DNA of 22,134 nucleotides. Source: Saccoglossus kowalevskii (taxonomy: Eukaryota; Hemichordata; Enteropneusta; Harrimaniidae). Below, piece by piece: positions 1 through 9,863 of the stretch. Location: assembly GCF_000003605.2 (NCBI RefSeq), contig NW_003148705.1, forward strand, positions 1 to 22,134, read 5' to 3'. The notes under the pieces were generated by a model. The model did no database searches. It saw only the letters and a program-made list of their open reading frames with translations, and had not been told where the DNA came from. The translations under genes were made by a program, and so were the position numbers. Within the stretch, counting starts at the first letter, position 1. Each line of letters begins with the position of its first letter.

Positions 1-13
1 CACATATTATATT

Positions 14-160
14 GTGTGATGGTGACTGAGATGATAGAAGACTAGCCCATACTTATTATATTGTTTGACGGTGACTGAGATTATAGAAGACTAGCTCATA
101 CATATCATATTGTGTGACGGTGACTGAGATGATAAAAGACCACCCCATACATAATTAATT
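14..160. repeat. HOR block A, copy 1
   Basis: Three diagnostic monomers make 147 bp. The first has GTGTGATGG and ACTTATT. The second has GTTTGACGG, gattatag, agctcatac and ATATCATATT. The third has gataaaag, accacccc and ends ATAATTAATT in place of the usual TATTATATT. The same trio recurs 16 times in the window and serves as the clearest landmark of the higher-order repeat. Confidence 0.93.
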
Positions 161-307
161 GTGTGACGGTGACTGAGATGATAGAAGACTAGCCCATACC
201 TGTTATATTGTGTGACGGTGACTGAGATGATAGAAGAATATGCCATACCTATTATATTGTGTGACGGTGACTGAGATGATAGAAGACTAGCCCATGCATA
301 TTATATT
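161..307. repeat. Three-monomer spacer between A1 and A2
   Basis: Three monomers: one with CCTGTTATATT, one with gaatatgcc, and one ending catgcatatt, which is the usual lead-in to block A. With A1 this makes a 294-bp (6-monomer) step to A2. The CCTGTT and gaatatgcc order matches the tail of E blocks near 1861-1960, so this looks like an E tail reduced to three monomers. Confidence 0.85.
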
Positions 308-454
308 GTGTGATGGTGACTGAGATGATAGAAGACTAGCCCATACTTATTATATTGTTTGACGGTGACTGAGATTATAGAAGACTAGCTCATACATATC
401 ATATTGTGTGACGGTGACTGAGATGATAAAAGACCACCCCATACATAATTAATT
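308..454. repeat. HOR block A, copy 2
   Basis: Same three diagnostic monomers as at 14-160, 294 bp (6 monomers) downstream of it. It is followed by a full-length CD block. Confidence 0.93.
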
Positions 455-1336
455 GTGTGACGGTGACTGAGATGATAGAAGACTAGCCCATACATATTAT
501 ATTTTGTGACCGTCACTGAGATGATAGAAGACTAGCCCATACCTATTATATTGTTTGACGGTGACTGAGATGATAGAAGGCTAGCCCATACCTATTATAT
601 TGTGTGACCGTCACTGAGATGATAGAAGACTAGCCCATACATATTATATTGTGTGGTAGTGACTGAGATAAAAGAAGACTAGACCATACATATTATATTG
701 TTTGACGGTGATTGAGATGATAGAAGACTAGCCCATACATATTATATTGTGTGGCAGTGACTGAGATGATAGAAGACTAGCCCATACCTATTATATTGTG
801 TGACCGTCACTGAGATGATAGAAGACTAGCCCATACATATTATATTGTGTGACCGTCACTGAGATGATAGAAGACTAGCCCATACCTATTATATTGTTTG
901 ACGGTGACTGAGATGATAGAAGAATAGCCCATACCTATTATATTGTTTGATGGTGACTGAGATGATAGGAGAATAGGCCATACCTATTATATTGTGTGAC
1001 AGTGACTGAGATGATAAAAGACTAGCCCATACCTATTATATTGTGTGACGGTGGCTGAGATGATAGAAGACCAGCCCATACATATTATATTGTGTGGCAG
1101 TGACTGAGATGATAGAAGACTAGCCCATACCTATGATATTGTGTGACGGTGACTGAGATGATAGAAGAATAGACCATACCTATTATATTGTGTGACGGTG
1201 ACTGAGATGATAGAAGACCAGCCCATACATATTATATTGTGTGACGGTGACTGAAATGATAGAAGACTAGCCCATACATATTATATTGTGTGACGGTGAC
1301 TGAGATGATAAAAGACTAGCCCATACCTATTATATT
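455..1336. repeat. HOR block CD, copy 1, full length (18 monomers)
   Basis: This is the reference CD block. Palindromic GTGACCGTCAC lies in monomers 2, 4, 8 and 9 (starts 506, 604, 800, 849). Other marks in order: GTGGTAG or GACAG (5), GTGATTG (6), GTGTGGCAG (7), gaatagccc (10), GTTTGATGG with ataggagaatagg (11), gataaaag (12), GGTGGCTG (13), GGCAG with CCTATGATATT (14), gaatagacc (15), gaccagccc (16), CTGAAATG (17), gataaaag (18). The unusual ataggag and gaatagacc variants are shared with 9864-10647. Confidence 0.9.
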
Positions 1337-1630
1337 GTGTGATGGTGACTGAGATTATAGAAGACTAACTCATACGTATTATATTGTGTGACAGTGACTG
1401 AGATGATAGAAGATCAGCCCATACATATTATATTGTATGACGGTGACTGAGATGATAGAAGACCAGCCCATACCTATTATATTGTTTGATGGTGACTTAG
1501 ATTATAGAAGACTAGCCCATACATATTATATTGTGAAACGGTGACTGAAACGATAGAAGACTATCCCATACATATTATATTGTGTGGTAGTGACTGAGAT
1601 AAAAGAAGACTAGCCCATACCTATTATATT
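1337..1630. repeat. HOR block B, copy 1 (6 monomers)
   Basis: Diagnostic order: GTGTGATGG with gattatag and CATACGTATT; GACAG with gatcagccc; GTATGACGG with gaccag; GTTTGATGG with gattatag; GTGAAACGG with ctgaaacg (starts 1533); GTGTGGTAG with gataaaag. The next monomer begins ATGTGACGG, which always marks the B/E border. Confidence 0.9.
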
Positions 1631-2218
1631 ATGTGACGGTGACTGAGATGATAGAAGACCAGCCCATACGTATTATATTGTGTGACGGTGACTGAGATGA
1701 TAGAAGACTAGCCTATGCATATTATATTGTGTTATGGTGACTGAGATGATAGGTGACTAGCCCAAATGTATTATATTGTGTGATGGTGACTGCGTTGATA
1801 AAAGACCAGCCCATACGTATTATATTGTTTGACGGTGACTGAGATTATAGAAGACTAGCCCATACCTGTTATATTGTGTGACGGTGATTGAGATGATAGA
1901 GGAATATGCCATACCTATTATATTGTGTGACGGTGACTGAGATGATAGAAGACTAGCCCATGCATATTATATTGTGTGATGGTGACTGAGATGATAGAAG
2001 ACTAGCCCATACATATTATATTGTGTGATGGTGACTGAGATGATAGAAGACTAGCCCATACATATTATATTGTGTGACGGTGACTGAGATGATAGAAGAC
2101 TAGCCCATACATATTATATTGTGTGACGGTGACTGAGATGATAGAAGAATAGGCCATACATATTATATTGTGTGACGGTGACTGAGATGATAGAAGACTA
2201 GCCCATGCATATTATATT
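1631..2218. repeat. HOR block E, copy 1, shortened (12 monomers)
   Basis: Starts with the ATGTGACGG monomer. It contains the E landmark pair GTGTTATGG with ataggtgac, then GACTGCGTTG with gataaaag (1729-1826), followed by CCTGTT and gaggaatatgcc monomers, and ends with catgcatatt before the next A. It is six monomers shorter than the E blocks at 11824 and 13588. Confidence 0.86.
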
Positions 2219-2365
2219 GTGTGACGGTGACTGAGATGATAGAAGACTAGCCCATACTAATTATATTGTTTGATGGTGACTGAGATTATAGAAGACTAGC
2301 TCATACATATCATATTGTGTGACGGTGACTGAGATGATAAAAGACCACCCCATACATAATTTATT
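2219..2365. repeat. HOR block A, copy 3, variant
   Basis: The A trio with private changes. The first monomer has GTGTGACGG and ACTAATT rather than GTGTGATGG and ACTTATT. The second starts GTTTGATGG, and the third ends ATAATTTATT. ACTAATT is shared only with the A copy at 10844, which points to a long-range relationship. Confidence 0.9.
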
Positions 2366-3052
2366 GTGTGACGGTGACTGAGATGATAGAAGACTAGCCC
2401 ATACATATTATATTTTGTGACCGTCACTGAGATGATAGAAGACTAGCCCATACCTATTATATTGTTTGACGGTGACTGAGATGATAGAAGACTAGCCCAT
2501 ACCTATTATATTGTGTGACCGTCACTGAGATGATAGAAGACTAGCCCATACATATTATATTGTGTGACAGTGGCTGAGATGATAGAAGACTAGGCCATAC
2601 ATATTATATTGTTTGACGGTGATTGAGATGATAGAAGACTAGCCCATACATATTATATTGTGTGAGCAGTGACTGAGATGATAGAAGACTAGCCCATACC
2701 TATTATATTGTGTGATGATGACTGAGATGATAGAAGACCAGCCCATACATATTATATTGTGTGGCAGTGACTGAGATGATAGAAGACTAGCCCATACATA
2801 TTATATTGTGTGACGGTGACTGAGATGATAGAAGACCAGCCCATACATATTATATTGTTTGACGGTGACTGAGATGATAGAAGACCAGCCCATACATATT
2901 ATATTGTGTGGCAGTGACTGAGATGATAGAAGACTAGCCCATACATATTATATTGTGTGACGGTGACTGAGATGATAGAAGACCAGCCCATACCTATTAT
3001 ATTGTTTGACGGTGACTGAGATTATAGAAGACTAGCCCATACATATTATATT
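2366..3052. repeat. Truncated CD block with local expansion
   Basis: CD monomers 1-7 are present, with palindromes at 2417 and 2515 and a CAGTGGCTG change at 2562. The array then becomes a local alternation of GTGTGGCAG and gaccagccc monomers (2710-3052). The monomer at 2660-2709 is 50 bp because it reads GTGTGAGCAGTG, one base more than GTGTGGCAGTG. It is one of three indels in the window. Confidence 0.85.
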
Positions 3053-3444
3053 GTGTGACGGTGACTGAGATGATAGAAGAATATGCCATACCTATTATAT
3101 TGTGTGACGGTGACTGAGATGATAGAAGAATTGGCCATACCTATTATATTGTGTGACGGTGACTGAGATGATAGAAGAATATGCCATACCTATTATATTG
3201 TGTGACGGTGACAGAGATGATAGAAGACGAGTCCATACATATTATATTGCGTGACGGTGACTGAGATGATAGAAGAATATGCCATACCTATTATATTGTG
3301 TGACGGTGACTGAGATGATAGAAGAATAGGCCATACCTATTATATTGTGTGACGGTGACTGAGATGATAGAAGAATAGGCCATACCTATTATATTGGGTG
3401 ACGGTGACTGAGATGATAGAAGACTAGCCCATACCTATTATATT
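3053..3444. repeat. Block F, copy 1: gaatatgcc/gaatagg run (8 monomers)
   Basis: Eight monomers mostly carrying gaatatgcc or gaataggcc at bases 27-35, with gacgagtcc at about 3228, ATTGCGTGACGG at about 3250 and TTGGGTGACGG near 3395 as private marks. The same marks recur exactly 1,323 bp downstream. Confidence 0.86.
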
Positions 3445-3591
3445 GTGTGTTGGTGACTGAGATGATAGAAGACTAGCCCATACTTATTATATTGTTTGAC
3501 GGTGACTGAGATTATAGAAGACTAGCTCATACATATCATATTGTGTGACGGTGAATGAGATGATAAAAGACCACCCCATACATAAATAATT
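3445..3591. repeat. HOR block A, copy 4, decayed ending
   Basis: First monomer starts GTGTGTTGG and the third has GTGAATGAG and ends ATAAATAATT. GTGTGTTGG and GTGAATGAG are shared with the A copy 1,323 bp downstream, showing common descent by a segmental duplication. Confidence 0.9.
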
Positions 3592-4375
3592 GTGTGACGG
3601 TGACTGAGATGATAGAAGACTAGCCCATACATATTATATTTTGTGACCGTCACTGAGATGATAGAAGACTAGCCCATACCTATTATATTGTTTGACGGTG
3701 ACTGAGATGATAGAATACTAGCCCATACCTATTATATTGTGTGACCGTCACTGAGATGATAGAAGACTAGCCCATACATATTATATTGTGTGACAGTGAC
3801 TGAGATGATAGAAGACTAGGCCATACATATTACATTGTTTGACGGTGATTGAGATGATAGAAGACTAGCCCATACATATTATATTGTGTGGCAGTGACTG
3901 AGATGATAGAAGACGAGCCCATACCTATTATATTGTGTGACCGTCACTGAGATGATAGAAGACTAGCCAATACCTATTATATTGTTTGACGGTGACAGAG
4001 ATGATAGAAGACCAGCCCATACATATTATATTGTGTGACGGGGACTGAGTTGAAAGAAGACTAGGCCATACATATTATATTGTGTGACGGTTACTGAGAT
4101 GAAAGAAGACTAGCCCATACATATTATATTGTGTGATGATGACTGAGATGATAGAAGACCAGCCCATACATATTATATTGTGTGATGATGACTGAGATGA
4201 TAGAAGACCAGCCCATACATATTATATTGTGTGGCAGTGACTGAGATGATAGAAGACTAGCCCATACATATTATATTGTGTGACGGTGACTGAGATGATA
4301 GAAGACCAGCCCATACCTATTATATTGTTTGACGGTGACTGAGATTATAGAAGACTAGCCCATACATATTATATT
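3592..4375. repeat. Truncated CD block, partner of 2366-3052
   Basis: CD monomers 1-8 are recognisable, with palindromes at 3643, 3741 and 3937, a gaatactag change and TATTACATT. Then come gtgacagag (3984) and two unusually divergent monomers: GGGGACTGAGTTGAAAG at 4033 and GGTTACTGAGATGAAAG at 4082. Two GTGTGATGATG monomers (4131, 4180) and the GGCAG/gaccag/gattatag trio lead into the next F block. Confidence 0.85.
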
Positions 4376-4767
4376 GTGTGACGGTGACTGAGATGATAGA
4401 AGAATATGCCATAATTATTATATTGTGTGACGGTGACTGAGATGATAGAAGAATAGGCCATACCTATTATATTGTGTGACGGAGACTGAGATGATAGAAG
4501 AATATGCCATACCTATTATATTGTGTGACGGTGACAGAGATGATAGAAGACGAGTCCATACATATTATATTGCGTGACGGTGACTGAGATGATAGAAGAA
4601 TATGCCATACCTATTATATTGTGTGACGGTGACTGAGATGATAGAAGAATAGGCCATACCTATTATATTGTGTGACGGTGACTGAGATGATAGAAGAATA
4701 GGCCATACCTATTATATTGGGTGACGGTGACTGAGATGATAGAAGACTAGCCCATACCTATTATATT
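4376..4767. repeat. Block F, copy 2 (8 monomers)
   Basis: Nearly the same as 3053-3444 at a 1,323-bp offset, including gacgagtcc, ATTGCGTGACGG and TTGGGTGACGG. Private changes include ATAATTATT in the first monomer and GGAGACTGAG near 4481. Confidence 0.87.
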
Positions 4768-4914
4768 GTGTGTTGGTGACTGAGATGATAGAAGACTAGC
4801 CCATACTTATTATATTGTTTGACGGTGACTGAGATTATAGAAGACTAGCTCATACATATCATATTGTGTGACGGTGAATGAGATGATAAAAGACCACCCC
4901 ATACATAAAAAATT
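4768..4914. repeat. HOR block A, copy 5, decayed ending
   Basis: Shares GTGTGTTGG and GTGAATGAG with copy 4. The last monomer ends ATAAAAAATT, a further step away from ATAATTAATT. Confidence 0.9.
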
Positions 4915-5796
4915 GTGTGACGGTGACTGAGATGATAGAAGACTAGCCCATACATATTATATTTTGTGACCGTCACTGAGATGATAGAAGACTAGCCCAT
5001 ACCTATTATATTGTTTGACGGTGACTGAGATGATAGAATACTAGCCCATACCTATTATATTGTGTGACCGTCACTGAGATGATAGAAGACTAGCCCATAC
5101 ATATTATATTGTGTGACAGTGACTGAGATGATAGAAGACTAGGCCATACATATTACATTGTTTGACGGTGATTGAGATGATAGAAGACTAGCCCATACAT
5201 ATTATATTGTGTGGCAGTGACTGAGATGATAGAAGACGAGCCCATACCTATTATATTGTGTGACCGTCACTGAGATGATAGAAGACTAGCCCATACATAT
5301 TATATTGTGTGACCGTCACTGAGATGATAGAAGACTAGCCCATACCTATTATATTGTTTGACGGTGACTGAGATGATAGAAGAATAGCCCATACCTATTA
5401 TATTGTTTGACAGTGACTGAGATGATAGAAGAATAGGCCATACCTATTATATTGTGTGACGGTGACAGAGATGATAAAAGACTAGCCCATACCTATTATA
5501 TTGTGTGACGGTGGCTGAGATGATAGAAGACCAGCCCATACATATTATATTGTGTGGCAGTGACTGAGATGATAGAAGACTAGCCCATACCTATGATATT
5601 GTGTGACGGTGACTGAGATGATAGAAGAATAGGCCATACCTATTATATTGTGTGACGGTGACTGAGATGATAGAAGACCAGCCCATACATATTATATTGT
5701 GTGACGGTGACTGAAATGATAGAAGACTAGCCCATACATATTAAATTGTGTGACGGTGACTGAGATGATTAAAGACTAGCCCATACCTATTATATT
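4915..5796. repeat. HOR block CD, copy at full length (18 monomers)
   Basis: All 18 CD monomers in the reference order. Palindromes start at 4966, 5064, 5260 and 5309, the same 98-196-49 bp spacing as in copy 1. Its first half shares gaatactag, TATTACATT and gacgagccc with 3592-3983. Private changes include gatgattaaag and TATTAAATT near the end. Confidence 0.9.
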
Positions 5797-6090
5797 GTGT
5801 GATGGTGACTGAGATTATAGAAGACTAGCTCATACGTATTATATTGTGTGACAGTGACTGAGATGATAGAAGATCAGCCCAAACATATTATATTGTATGA
5901 CGGTGACTGAGATGATAGAAGACCAGCCCATACCTATTATATTGTTTGATGGTGACTGAGATTATAGAAGACTAGCCCATACATATTATATTATGAAACG
6001 GTGACTGAAACGATAGAAGACTAGCCCATACATATTATATTGTGTGGTAGTGACTGAGATAATAGAAGACTAGCCCATACCTATTATATT
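5797..6090. repeat. HOR block B, copy 2
   Basis: Six B monomers in the standard order. The fifth, normally GTGAAACGG, reads ATGAAACGG at 5993. The distance from the A ending to this monomer is identical to that in the first full unit (1,088 bp). Confidence 0.9.
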
Positions 6091-6825
6091 ATGTGACGGT
6101 GACTGAGATGATAGAAGACCAGCCCATACATATTATATTGTGTGACGGTGACTGTGATGATAGAAGAATAGGCCATACCTATTATATTGTGTGACGGTGA
6201 CTGAGATGATAGAAGACTAGCCCATACGTATTATATTGTGTGACGGTGACTGAGATGATAGAAGACAAGCCCATACCTATTATATTGTGTGACGGTGACT
6301 GAGATGATAGAAGACTAGCCTACACATTTTATATTGTGTGACGGTGACTGAGATGATAGAAGACTAGCCTATACATATTATATTGTGTGATGGTGACTGA
6401 TATGATAGAAGACTAGCCCATACATATTATATTGTGTGACGGTGACTGAGATGATAGAAGACTAGCCCATACCTATTATATTGTGTGACGGTGACTGAGA
6501 TGATAGAAGACTAGCCCATACGTATTATATTGTTTGACGGTGACTGAGATGATAGAAGACTAGCTCATACATATTATATTGTGTGACGGTGACTGAGATG
6601 CTAGAAGAATAGGCCATACCTATTATATTGTGTGATGGTGACTGAGATGATAGAAGACTAGCCCATACATATTATATTGTGTGACGGTGACTGAGATGAT
6701 AGAAGAATATGCTATACCTACTATATTGTGTGACGGTGACTGAGATGATAGAAGAATATGCCATACCTATTATATTGTGTGACGGTGACTGAGATGATAG
6801 AAGACTAGCCCATGCATATTATATT
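6091..6825. repeat. HOR block E variant (15 monomers)
   Basis: Begins with ATGTGACGG and GACTGTGATG monomers like other E blocks, but lacks the GTGTTATGG/GCGTTG pair. It carries TACACATTTTATATT (near 6321), a variant related to TATACATTTT at 17251 and 20534, and ends with gaatatgctatacctac (near 6706-6722), gaatatgcc and catgcat monomers. Confidence 0.83.
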
Positions 6826-6972
6826 GTGTGATGGTGACTGAGATGATAGAAGACTAGCCCATACTTATTATATTGTTTGACGGTGACTGAGATTATAGAA
6901 GACTAGCTCATACATATCATATTGTGTGACGGTGACTGAGATGATAAAAGACCACCCCATACATAATTAATT
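6826..6972. repeat. HOR block A, copy 6
   Basis: Standard A trio with ACTTATT, ATATCATATT and ATAATTAATT. It is followed by a G block instead of CD. Confidence 0.93.
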
Positions 6973-7462
6973 GTGTGACGGTGACTGAGATGATAGAAGA
7001 CTAGCTCATACCTATTATATTGTGTGACCGTCACTGAGATGATAAAAGAATAGGCCATACATATTATATTGTGTGACGGTGACTGAGATGATAGAAGACT
7101 AGCCCATACATATTATATTGTGTGACGGTGACTGAGATTATAGAAGACTAGCCCATACATATTATATTGTTTGACGGTGATTGAGATGATAGAAGACTAG
7201 CCCATACATATTATATTGTGTGACGGTCACTGAGATGATAGAAGACTAGCCCATACCTATTATATTGTGTGACGGTGACTGAGATGATAGAAGACTAGCC
7301 CATACATATTATATTGTGTGACGGTGACTGAGATGATAGAAGAATATGCTATACCTACTATATTGTGTGACGGTGACTGAGATGATAGAAGAATATGCCA
7401 TACCTATTATATTGTGTGACGGTGACTGAGATGATAGAAGACTAGCCCATGCATATTATATT
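6973..7462. repeat. Block G, copy 1 (10 monomers)
   Basis: Order: agctcatacc; GTGACCGTCAC with gataaaagaatagg (7024); two plain monomers, the second with gattatag; GTTTGACGGTGATTG; GTGACGGTCAC (7220); plain; gaatatgctatacctac (7348); gaatatgcc; catgcat. It matches the 12-monomer G blocks at 18145 and 21232 minus two monomers. The first monomer is the junction: it joins a plain start to the agctcatacc end of the third monomer of those copies. Confidence 0.86.
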
Positions 7463-7609
7463 GTGTGATGGTGACTGAGATGATAGAAGACTAGCCCATA
7501 CTTATTATATTGTTTGACGGTGACTGAGATTATAGAAGACTAGCTCATACATATCATATTGTGTGACGGTGACTGAGATGATAAAAGACCACCCCATACA
7601 TAATTAATT
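7463..7609. repeat. HOR block A, copy 7
   Basis: Standard A trio, 637 bp (13 monomers) after copy 6. The A-G pair is therefore a tandem duplication in origin. Confidence 0.93.
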
Positions 7610-8392
7610 GTGTGACGGTGACTGAGATGATAGAAGACTAGCCCATACATATTATATTTTGTGACCGTCACTGAGATGATAGAAGACTAGCCCATACCTA
7701 TTATATTGTTTGACGGTGACTGAGATGATAGAAGGCTAGCCCATACCTATTATATTGTGTGACCGTCACTGAGATGATAGAAGACTAGCCCATACATATT
7801 ATATTGTGTGACAGTGACTGAGATGATAGAAGACTAGGCCATACATATTATATTGTTTGACGGTGATTGAGATGATAGAAGACTAGCCCATACATATTAT
7901 ATTGTGTGGCAGTGACTGAGATGATAGAAGACTAGCCATACCTATTATATTGTGTGACCGTCACTGAGATGATAGAAGACTAGCCCATACATATTATATT
8001 GTGTGACCGTCACTGAGATGATAGAAGACTAGCCCATACCTATTATATTGTTTGACGGTGACTGAGATGACAGAAGAATAGCCCATACCTATTATATTGT
8101 TTGACGGTGGCTGAGATGATAGAAGACCAGCCCATACATATTATATTGTGTGGCAGTGACTGAGATGATAGAAGACTAGCCCATACCTATGATATTGTGT
8201 GACGGTGACAGAGATGATAGAAGAATAGGCCATACCTATTATATTGTGTGACGGTGACTGAGATGATAGAAGACCAGCCCATACATATTATATTGTGTGA
8301 CGGTGACTGAAATGATAGAAGACTAGCCCATACATATTATATTGTGTGATGGTGACTATGATGATAAAAGACTAGCCCATACCTATTATATT
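7610..8392. repeat. HOR block CD, 16 monomers, one base short
   Basis: Palindromes at 7661, 7759, 7954 and 8003. Two monomers are missing: the GTTTGACGG start of monomer 11 runs into the GGTGGCTG of monomer 13, forming a hybrid near 8100. The GGCAG monomer at 7904-7951 is 48 bp because it has ctagccatac, one C fewer than ctagcccatac. Its last monomer reads GACTATGATG, shared with 10991-11529. Confidence 0.88.
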
Positions 8393-8686
8393 GTGTGATG
8401 GTGACTGAGATTATAGAAGACTAGCTCATACGTATTATATTGTGTGACAGTGACTGAGATGATAGAAGATCAGCCCATACATATTATATTGTATGACGGT
8501 GACTGAGATGATAGAAGACCAGCCCATACCTATTATATTGTTTGATGGTGACTGAGATTATAGAAGACTAGCCCATACATATTATATTGTAAAACGGTGA
8601 CTGAAACGATAGAAGACAAGCCCATACATATTATATTGTGTGGTAGTGACTGAGATGATAGAAGACTAGCCCATACCTATTATATT
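8393..8686. repeat. HOR block B, copy 3
   Basis: Six B monomers in standard order. The fifth reads GTAAAACGG (8589), a variant shared with the B copies at 11530 and 13392, which groups the three as one lineage. Confidence 0.9.
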
Positions 8687-9716
8687 ATGTGACGGTGACT
8701 GAGATGATAGAAGACCAGCCCATACATATTATATTGTGTGACGGTGACTGTGATGATAGAAGAATAGGCCATACCTATTATATTGTGTGACGGTGACTGA
8801 GATGATAGAAGACTAGCCCATACGTATTATATTGTGTGACGGTGAATGAGATGATAGAAGACAAGCCCATACCGATTATATTGAGTGACGGTGACTGAGA
8901 TGATAGAAGACCAGCCCATACGATATTATATTGTGTGACGGTGAGTGAGATGATAGAAGACCAGCCCATACCTATTATATTGTGTGATGGTGACTGAGAT
9001 GATAGAAGACTAGCCCATACGTATTATATTGTGTGACGGTGAATGAGATGATAGAAGACAAGCCCATACCGATTATATTGAGTGACGGTGACTGAGATGA
9101 TAGAAGACCAGCCCATACATATTATATTGTGTGACGGTGACTGAGATGATAGAAGACTAGCCTATGCATATTATATTGTGTTATGGTGACTGAGATGATA
9201 GGTGACTAGCCCATATGTATTATATTGTGTGATGGTGACTGCGTTGATAAAAGACCAGCCCATACCTATTATATTGTGTGACGGTGAGTGAGATGATAGA
9301 AGACCAGCCCATACCTATTATATTGTGAGACGGTGACTGAGATGATAGAAGAATATGTCATACCTATTATATTGTGTGACGGTGACTGAGATGATAGAAG
9401 ACTAGCCTATACATATTATATTGTGTGATGGTGACTGAGATGATAGAAGACTAGCCCATACATATTATATTGTGTGACGGTCACTGAGATGATAGAAGAC
9501 TAGCCCATACCTATTATATTGTGTGACGGTGACTGAGATGATAGAAGACTAGCCCATACGTATTATATTGTTTGACGGTGACTGAGATTATAGAAGACTA
9601 GCCCATACCTGTTATATTGTGTGACGGTGACTGTAATGATAGAAGAATAGGCCACACCTATTATATTGTATGACGGTGACTGAGATGATAGAAGACTAGC
9701 CCATGCATATTATATT
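8687..9716. repeat. HOR block E, long form (21 monomers plus 1 base)
   Basis: Contains ATGTGACGG, GACTGTG, gacaagccc with CCGATT (twice), GTGTTATGG (9178), GCGTTG, GTGAGTGAG, GTGAGACGG with gaatatgtc, GTGACGGTCAC (9474), CCTGTT and GGCCACACC monomers, then catgcat. The monomer at 8883-8932 is 50 bp because it reads CATACGATATTATATT. The gtgaatgag/gacaagccc/CCGATT group appears twice 196 bp apart (from 8835 and from 9031), a four-monomer local duplication. Confidence 0.86.
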
Positions 9717-9863
9717 GTGTGATGGTGACTGAGATGATAGAAGACTAGCCCATACTTATTATATTGTTTGACGGTGACTGAGATTATAGAAGACTAGCTC
9801 ATACATATCATATTGTGTGACGGTGACTGAGATGATAAAAGACCACCCCATACATAATTAATT
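9717..9863. repeat. HOR block A, copy 8
   Basis: Standard A trio preceded by the usual catgcat monomer. Confidence 0.93.

Noticed and set aside
506-516. GTGACCGTCAC or GTGACGGTGAC as a hormone-receptor, CREB/AP-1 or similar binding site
   Set aside because: The half-sites resemble TGACG and TGACC words, but these are short and repeated by the array itself. Nothing in the sequence shows binding or a target promoter.
2660-2709. The single-base indels as assembly errors
   Set aside because: They could be read errors, but only three are seen in 22 kb and none sits in a homopolymer longer than three bases. I keep them as observed and cannot test them without reads.
8778-8969. A 63-codon minus-strand open reading frame starting at the CAT at 8967-8969 and ending at TTA 8778-8780
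   Set aside because: It is satellite read through. It stays open because consecutive monomers have lost the CTAG stop (gacaagccc, gaccagccc), one has CCGATT instead of CTATT, and the one-base insertion at 8883-8932 shifts frame. The protein is the same monomer translated in successive frames, with no independent coding signal.
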